The position numbers and the translations under genes are program-made. Positions 16,332 to 21,730 of a stretch of DNA of 21,730 bases are shown one piece after another. Source of the DNA: Bremia lactucae (taxonomy: Eukaryota > Oomycota > Peronosporomycetes > Peronosporales > Peronosporaceae). The notes beneath the pieces were generated by a model. The model made no database searches, was not told the origin of the DNA, and saw nothing but the letters and a program-made list of their open reading frames with translations. Each line of letters starts with the position of its first letter. The first letter of the stretch is position 1. The stretch is from contig NC_090612.1 in NCBI RefSeq assembly GCF_004359215.1, positions 3,934,797 to 3,956,526 of the forward strand. Direction: 5' to 3'.

Positions 16332-16446
16332 TGTAACGGGGTCACATGTGACCGGTGTACAGACACACTAAGAATATGTTGACTAGTTCATATAGTCGGA
16401 ATGTGTCAGAGCATCTGGGAAAATAGCTGGCTTACCGTTGTATCTT
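16332..16446 (+). repeat. Probable start of the 3' LTR of element C, truncated
   Basis: TGTAACGGGGTCACATG at 16332 has the LTR-start form, lies just downstream of the antisense ORF and shares the GTCAC motif with the LTR end of element B at 6612. It contains a perfect 14-nt palindrome (16340-16353). The right end is uncertain; the 3' end of the LINE follows. Confidence 0.45.
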
Positions 16447-16585
16447 GTTGAAGTACGCCGCGGCCGAGGCGGAGTGGAGGAGGCCACCGTTGCAGAATTT
16501 ACCGTCGTCATGGTGGATGGTCGGTATCGGCACCGGCACAGTCGAGGCAGGCGCCGAATTCCTGGACGTGTCGTCAGCGTTGATC

Positions 16586-17995
16586 TCACTCACGTGCAGA
16601 AATTCTTTTGTTGAGCTTGGTGGCTGCACGCTTGATAAGACGCAGGTGCTCCGTGAGCGTCGTAACGTTGGACGGCAGCACTGGCCCAAGCGCGCCGTAG
16701 ACCAACGCCGAAAGATGGACACGCCAGCCCAGCCTTTCCAAAAATGGCTTGGCGCGCTGACACAAGCGCACCTTCTCAGCGTGGCGCGTGTCCATGTTGC
16801 CGGTGGCTGAATCGTCTGTCTTCAGTGCCTCGTCTGCAACGGCAAGGTCACAGATGTACGCGGTCTTCGTTGCAGCGTCGAACAGCTGAATATCGAGACG
16901 AAGCGGGCGGTCGGGTAGTCCGTCGACGTGCACGTCGAAGCGCGCAGACAGCCGGACACCCGACTTGGACATCGTGTGGCCCATTGCTGTCTTGATCAGC
17001 GCGAGGACTTGGTCATGGCGGCCATCGATGGCTGGTGCATTGCCAGGACAGTGTTGCAGTACATAGGGCAATGTCTCATCCCGGTTGCAGCGCGGCACGT
17101 TTTGCTGCTGCGCTCGATCCACCGTCGCAGTACCGAGCGCGTTGGCACCAGGTCGACCCGGCCGGTAAGCGCGAAGCGGTAGTCCGCATCGCTAAGCCCA
17201 CCGCCGCGCGACAAAATGAAGCTTCCGGCCCCGCCGACCCCGCGGGCAACGTCGCTCTGCGTTGTTAATGTCTTGCATCTCTGCAGCGTAGCCAACTTGA
17301 CGTGGTGGCGCAGCTAATTGGTTATGGTCTTGGTGTCGAGCGGCTTGGGGTGGTGCGGTAATGTAATATGAATCATTTTGTCTGCTCACACCACCCTCAG
17401 TAATCACCGACTCCGTTGACAGCTTCAGTCCGCGAGATGCTAGGCGCTCTTTAACGTCTATCCAAAGTGATCCAATGTCGCCAGACTTCCGCTTCTGCCG
17501 CGCTAAGGGATTCATGAATAGCGTCACCGCGCTGGGTATGCGACCACGCCAGTGGTCGGAGTCCAAAATAAAGCGCTTCTGAACCGCTTGCCACACTTGC
17601 TCTTGAGCAATTTCTCGGACAAAATTGTCTGGCGAATGCAGCATCTTCCAGGCGTGGCTGATCTGCATCACGGCGCGCAAGTTGGCGAGGGACACAAATC
17701 CGAGGCCACCCTTGTCCATCGGTGCGAAGAACAGCGCTGTTGTACTTGACTTGTTAAGCTTGAACAGGTGGCGTAGACCTCGCATTAAAGCCGAGTCCAC
17801 GCTGTCGAGCTGAGTCTTGTATGCACGTACGTGCCGCAGCAAGTAGTCCGCCTTGGGATAAACGTAAGTCTTGATCGCCTTGATTTTTTGGCATGGTGCC
17901 AGGGCCGACCAGAATATCGCAGCCATCATGCGCTTCATCTCTTGGAGAACAGGACCCATAGCTCCACGGTGTTGCGCGTGGTTGAAGCCATCACC
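16586..17995 (-). pseudogene. Non-LTR retrotransposon (LINE) ORF, C-terminal half with nuclease-like domain
   Basis: Minus strand. 17995-17300: RT thumb and downstream region, with KAIKTYVYPKADYLLRHVRA, ALMRGLRHLFKL and APMDKGGLGFVSLANLRAVM. After a shift, LSDADYRFALTGRVDLVPTR (17200-17140). Then a CCHC-type zinc finger interrupted by a frameshift (near 17100-17060; C-N-R-D-E-T-L-P-Y-V-L-Q-H-C, with Tyr where His is usual). Last, a segment like the restriction-like endonuclease of R2/NeSL/Utopia-type LINEs: RLDIQLFDAATKTAYICDLA, followed by a stretch ending VYGALGPVLPSN, with a stop at 16586. Such elements nick a target site and prime on it. The RT catalytic core lies in or beyond the gap at 17996. 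Clade assignment is tentative. Confidence 0.8.
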
Positions 17996-18095
17996 NNNNN
18001 NNNNNNNNNNNNNNNNNNNNNNNNNNNNNNNNNNNNNNNNNNNNNNNNNNNNNNNNNNNNNNNNNNNNNNNNNNNNNNNNNNNNNNNNNNNNNNN
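17996..18095. other. Assembly gap (100 N)
   Basis: Exactly 100 N between the LINE and the tandem-repeat region. Confidence 0.95.
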
Positions 18096-18099
18096 TTGC

Positions 18100-18400
18100 G
18101 CAAAATTTTCCAGATTTGGGCTCCGTCCTCGTGGCGGCCACGGACGTCGCAGGTATCGCTGCCGCCGTCCCCGCGACAAGTCGTGCTTCTGTCATCGCTT
18201 CCGCAACGGCCTGTGAAGCAAACATTTTCCCTGCTCCTGAACGTATTGCTTCCGCAACGAGGCGGAGCCCTGCGCTAATTTTTCCAGATTTGGGCTCCGT
18301 CCGTTCGGCTGCCGCAGACGTCGCAGGCGCCACCGCCGCCACCGCCGCCGCTCCTGACGCAAGTCGCGTTGCCGTTTTTGTCCCCGCGTCGTGGGCCGGC
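18100..18400. repeat. 174-bp GC-rich direct repeat, about 1.7 copies
   Basis: TTTCCAGATTTGGGCTCCGT occurs at 18107 and again at 18281, and similarity continues through GACGTCGCAGG and CGCAAGTCG / CGACAAGTCG. The 174-bp spacing is 58 codons, and on the minus strand both copies read TEPKSGK followed by Ala-rich sequence in one frame. It may be coding, but no family is recognised and an assembly gap cuts the first copy. Confidence 0.65.
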
Positions 18401-18492
18401 TTAAGAACTTGAAAAAATTCTGCAGCGCTTTGCCTCGTTTCCAGGACACTACGCGCGAGAGCTGGGGCAATTGCGGCTTCACGGGATGCTGT

Positions 18493-18930
18493 CACCACAG
18501 GGCACACAGACGCCGAACATGGAATTTTTTCGGCTGCGGAATTGGGCCGTGCTGGCACCACAGGCGCCATAGGCTCCACACCGGCGGAAATTTTAGCACC
18601 CATTTTGGAGCCTGGTTGCCATACTGTCACCACAGGCCCCACACCGGCGGAAATTTTCCTACTTTGGAACTTGACCGCCGTGCTGTCACCACAGGCGCCA
18701 CAGGCATCGGGCGGCCGAAATTTCGCCAACTCTGAAATTCGGCCATGCTGGCACCACAGGCCGCACAGGCACCGGAGCTGAATTTTCGCCAACTCTGGAA
18801 TTCGGCCATGCTGCTCCCACAGGCCACACAGGCATCGGGCAGGCCGGAATTTTTCCAACTTTGGAATCCGGCCATACTGCCACCACAGGCCCCACACCGA
18901 CTGAATTTTTTTCAAGTCGTGCTATAGTCG
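18493..18930. repeat. Minisatellite, seven units of 59-72 bp
   Basis: Units begin CACCACAGG (one reads CTCCCACAGG) at 18493, 18556, 18628, 18687, 18752, about 18815 and 18881. Each continues with a CACAGGC or CACACCGGC motif, then GGAATTTT, CCAACT and TGGAATTCGGCCATGCTG. Several units are multiples of three, and the minus strand reads about 21-residue repeats such as PNSRVGE, but unit lengths vary by non-multiples of three, so a coding role is doubtful. Confidence 0.8.
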
Positions 18931-20400
18931 CCAGTATGGGTGCCGGCAGCATGGGCATCGACCTGGAAGACGTCCCAAGTGCAGAAAATATTTTCCGGCC
19001 CAGAGCAGTGCCGCTGCCGACAATTCCATCGCTGCCGATGCTGCAGGCGATTTTTAAATATGCATTTGGCGAACTTTTTATATATGGTCTGTCGCACAAT
19101 TATTCCATTGGTCTTCCGATTTCAGACTCTCACTTTAACACTATTTCTAGATTACTCTAATAGCATAATGTACATTTTATCACCAGGTCGAAATCTAACC
19201 TTTCGGCTGCCCACACGTATTATATCTTGGCCTAAAGATATTGATAATTATGTAATGTTTTAAGAACCAAAATATGGATTTTCTTCGGCAAAAATGCTCG
19301 TGTAACATTCCACTACTTATATATTTCACTTTGTAGTATTGTCAGAGTTCAAGCAAATTCTCTGTCAAAACTCGCATTACAAAATTCGCTACAACTATTT
19401 CACAAATCTGTATGACGTGTCATAGAATAGTAGGCCCCGAGTGATGGTGGTAAGCCCCGCCTATAATTCTCCTTTATTGGCAATACTTTGGCACTTACGT
19501 TTGATTGAGCTCCAGCCGCAATCATTGTACTGAAGAACGCCCGGACGCAATTTAGATAAAGGCACAGCTTATTTGGAAGATTGGCTCTCGCATGGCGCTT
19601 AGTTGCATGGAAAATCTCATTTGTGCTGGTAAAAAGACGACTATTTCGAACGACGGTTCCACTTTCAACGGCCATACGCTCGTCGACATCTCGCTATTGT
19701 GGCACACCAAGGTACTACATCTATCGTGCTACGAGGACTGAGCTCATGCGCCAATTCAGTTCTATATATTGAGAGTAGCATAAGCATCTTCGATGCAGGC
19801 AGCAATATATGTAAAATATTGAGTCCGATATGGCTTACCAAACGTCGCCAGATACTTAATTGTGTTGGTAACTAAAGCTAATCTCTTGTCACAAGTGTCT
19901 TCTCCCATGGTCGGAGAACTTTTACGTCTTTTTTATTAAAATTGTGCTTGTGTCTTACATGCCACAATGCTCTGTGTTAGATTGTAGATAGTAATCGCTG
20001 TTGTGGATGAAAGTCTGAACAGCGATGCGGTCGAGAATAAAAATGCCTTGCAGCGATAAATGTAGAGCTTGAGCTGAAGTATAAAAAATAAAAATTAGAC
20101 AATTTTACTACATATTCAGTCTTCATGGACGACGAAAATAGAGACTTTAAAGTTAAAAGCGGTGCCTCGATTATCGTATCTGTGCGGGAATTGGCAACAC
20201 TGTGTTTGCTGTCCTTGGTCGAGTTGAATCATTCAAAGTTGACATCATGACGCGTAAGTAGCGTCCACAGGTCGCATCACAGAGAGACTTCAGAGCAACC
20301 ATCCTATCTCGCATCATGAAGCTGGTTTAAAAAGCGTCAAGTCGGCTTTAAGTGATACAGCACCTAAAGGAGCGCGCCGAGCCAATAGTGCATCACTCGT
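18931..20400. other. Unassigned AT-rich DNA
   Basis: About 1.5 kb without recognisable genes or LTRs. A 91-codon minus-strand ORF (19400-19675) and shorter ORFs have no recognisable motif. It could be host intergenic DNA and hold the promoter of the ORF at 20428. Confidence 0.45.
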
Positions 20401-20427
20401 TTGCGTTGCGGAGTTGAATTGCTTATC

Positions 20428-21012
20428 ATGGAGGCTCGCCAATCGGTGCAGGATGCGGTCGTGGAACGCATTTTGGCGTCATCTGCGATTGTTGCAGGTT
20501 GTGAAGCCATAACCACAATTCGTGCCACGATTAATACACGCGGACCATTGAGGAGCAAATCACAGCTACAAGTGAACGCCTCTGCCAAAGTATCCGAGAT
20601 GTTTCGTCCCCGGTCACATCATCTGAGGACGCCGGCTTCGACGAAAAAATTCACCTGCGTCAGTAATATCTTCAAGGACCCAAAGGGCGGAAGGTATTCT
20701 GGTGCCGATATCGCTATTGGTGGCATATACGACACAAACATTCGCATGTGTGGGAATCTGCAGCTAAGATCAATCCGAAATCCGAATGCAGGAACAATGC
20801 CCTCAATTTTATCGGTCAATGAGACCATGCGCAAAACTCATTTGGACAAACCGCCAGATGGAGGTCCTGATGGTGTGCACCTTCTTATAAGCGCCGCGTC
20901 GGGCACCCAGGGCTTGCGTGTTCTGATAGGGAGTGGCCGCGGAGGTTCTGCGGCATGCGCGCTATTCGTGGCAAGGAAGAAATTTTTGATTTCATTGAAC
21001 AGAAAACATTAG
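20428..21012 (+). CDS. Hypothetical protein, 194 aa
   Basis: An intact ORF from ATG 20428 (A at -3 and G at +4, a good eukaryotic start context) to TAG 21010-21012. An in-frame stop lies upstream near 20386. No signal peptide, transmembrane segment, RxLR or other known motif is visible. The middle is Gly/Asp-rich (KGGRYSGADIAIGGIYDTN; KPPDGGPDGVHLLISAASG). It lacks the internal stops seen elsewhere in the window and is followed by AT-rich sequence. I do not recognise it. It may be a small gene, an exon of one, or a chance open frame in a moderately GC-rich patch. Confidence 0.35.
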   Translation: MEARQSVQDAVVERILASSAIVAGCEAITTIRATINTRGPLRSKSQLQVNASAKVSEMFRPRSHHLRTPASTKKFTCVSNIFKDPKGGRYSGADIAIGGIYDTNIRMCGNLQLRSIRNPNAGTMPSILSVNETMRKTHLDKPPDGGPDGVHLLISAASGTQGLRVLIGSGRGGSAACALFVARKKFLISLNRKH

Positions 21013-21281
21013 GCTCCCAAAAAAACCGACAGCCAATCAAAATACTATAAAATATAAATGCACGCGTCCCATAGCTAATCAATTGTCTCAACAGTGTTCG
21101 TACCATTAAATAATTGGTTTTGCTGCAACTCGAATCACCGTCCTTTAGTAAAATTTTATGTTACATATTGTAAGCTACTTAAGGCATCGACGCTAAAGAT
21201 GAACTAACCTTAGATTGAAGACATGTCCGCCTATCTTGGCCTACTCTCTTGCACTGGCCCCAATTACCTGTGTTTGAAGTT

Positions 21282-21333
21282 GGCTTTCAGCATTGTAGAT
21301 AAAGAAGGATCTATATCTACAATGCTGAAAGCC
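21282..21333. repeat. Perfect 20-bp inverted repeat with 12-nt loop
   Basis: GGCTTTCAGCATTGTAGATA (21282-21301) and its exact reverse complement (21314-21333) flank a 12-nt loop. It lies about 145 bp before LTR L3. Confidence 0.9.
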
Positions 21334-21477
21334 TCTGTAACGAGCTAAAGTTGCCCTAATGTTACACAGTCCCCGTTAAGTGCACTTGGTCTACTTAAGG
21401 GGATGGTCAATTACTAAATAATAGTAATTAGACCCAGCACTCGGGTGTGGTGCACATTTGTGACCAACCATTGTGTA

Positions 21478-21730
21478 TGTAACGGGGTGTATCGTTACAT
21501 GAAATTAACACTTAAAGGTGGTTAATTAATATATTATCTAAAAGGTAGATAAAATTTGGAGGATATTACTTTATTTAGTAATATCCTGAATTCTTATCCA
21601 TAAATAGGTATAGACCATTATGTCTATTTATTCCGCAGACTAATCAGCTGTAGAAGTAATCAAAGAGAGTTACAAGATAAGATAGATAAGAATTCATTTA
21701 CATGTTTAGTATTAGTTTATAGTTAAGTCA
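21478..21730 (+). repeat. LTR (L3), TGTAACG family, cut by window end
   Basis: It begins TGTAACGGGGTGTATCGTTA and aligns with L2 over the visible 253 bp (AAATTAACACTTAAAGG, TTAATTAATATATTATCTAA). The preceding bases (ACCATTGTGTA) are not a polypurine tract, so whether it is a 5', 3' or solo LTR is open. Two further stems lie just upstream (21371-21402 with one bulged base; 21409-21429 with 8-bp arms). Confidence 0.85.

Noticed and set aside
17935..18915. A 326-codon minus-strand ORF across the gap and repeat arrays
   Set aside because: It joins LINE sequence, 100 N and a minisatellite whose units change length by non-multiples of three; a single protein is not credible.
19400..19675. A 91-codon minus-strand ORF resembling a transposase fragment
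   Set aside because: No catalytic motif or flanking inverted repeats could be identified.

Overview
This window looks like a repeat-rich, gene-poor stretch of a eukaryotic genome, most probably an oomycete of the Phytophthora/downy-mildew group. That call is inferred from the style of the Ty3/Gypsy polyproteins (for example the motifs THPTFYVGRLRPY and SPHSSP) and from the TGTAACG...CGTTACA long terminal repeats (LTRs); no host housekeeping gene supports it. No bacterial gene organisation, RNA gene or CRISPR array is visible. Three runs of N (7323-7422, 13423-13825, 17996-18095) are assembly gaps, so order and orientation across them are provisional.

Layout. 1-2334 is the 5' part of a minus-strand Ty3/Gypsy element (A): LTR, primer-binding site, broken gag, protease. 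It has inserted into an antisense accessory ORF (2335-3051) lying just inside the 3' LTR (3161-3600) of a plus-strand element. 3732-6700 is the 5' half of a second Gypsy element (B), on the minus strand: LTR end, gag, protease, an array of about 112-bp coding repeats, and the start of reverse transcriptase (RT). The RT palm resumes on the plus strand at 6711 where the minus-strand part stops, suggesting an inversion within one element. Integrase, chromodomain, an antisense ORF and an LTR start (13826-16446, 'C') could be the far end of that element. Between them lie fragments of other elements: accessory ORF E2 (7423-8320), a 944-bp terminal-inverted-repeat element (9251-10194), accessory N-terminus E4 (about 10210-10745), a second copy of the repeat array (10755-11535), accessory ORF E3 (11536-12768), and element D, whose minus-strand pol (RNase H, integrase tail, chromodomain) overlaps E3. 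A decayed LINE with a C-terminal nuclease-like domain (16586-17995), two tandem-repeat arrays (18100-18930), a possible 194-aa gene (20428-21012) and another LTR (21478 to the end) follow.

Two patterns stand out. First, the TGTAACG-LTR family (LTRs, gag, RNase H, accessory ORF) is packed with short perfect inverted repeats, arms of 7-12 bp and loops of 0-10 nt, often end to end; element B and the LINE do not show this by eye. Second, these elements carry an antisense gene in the 3' internal region. In two copies its 3' half overlaps the end of pol on the opposite strand, and both strands keep recognisable protein. Nearly every coding region is broken by stops or frameshifts, so the window is a graveyard of nested retroelements.
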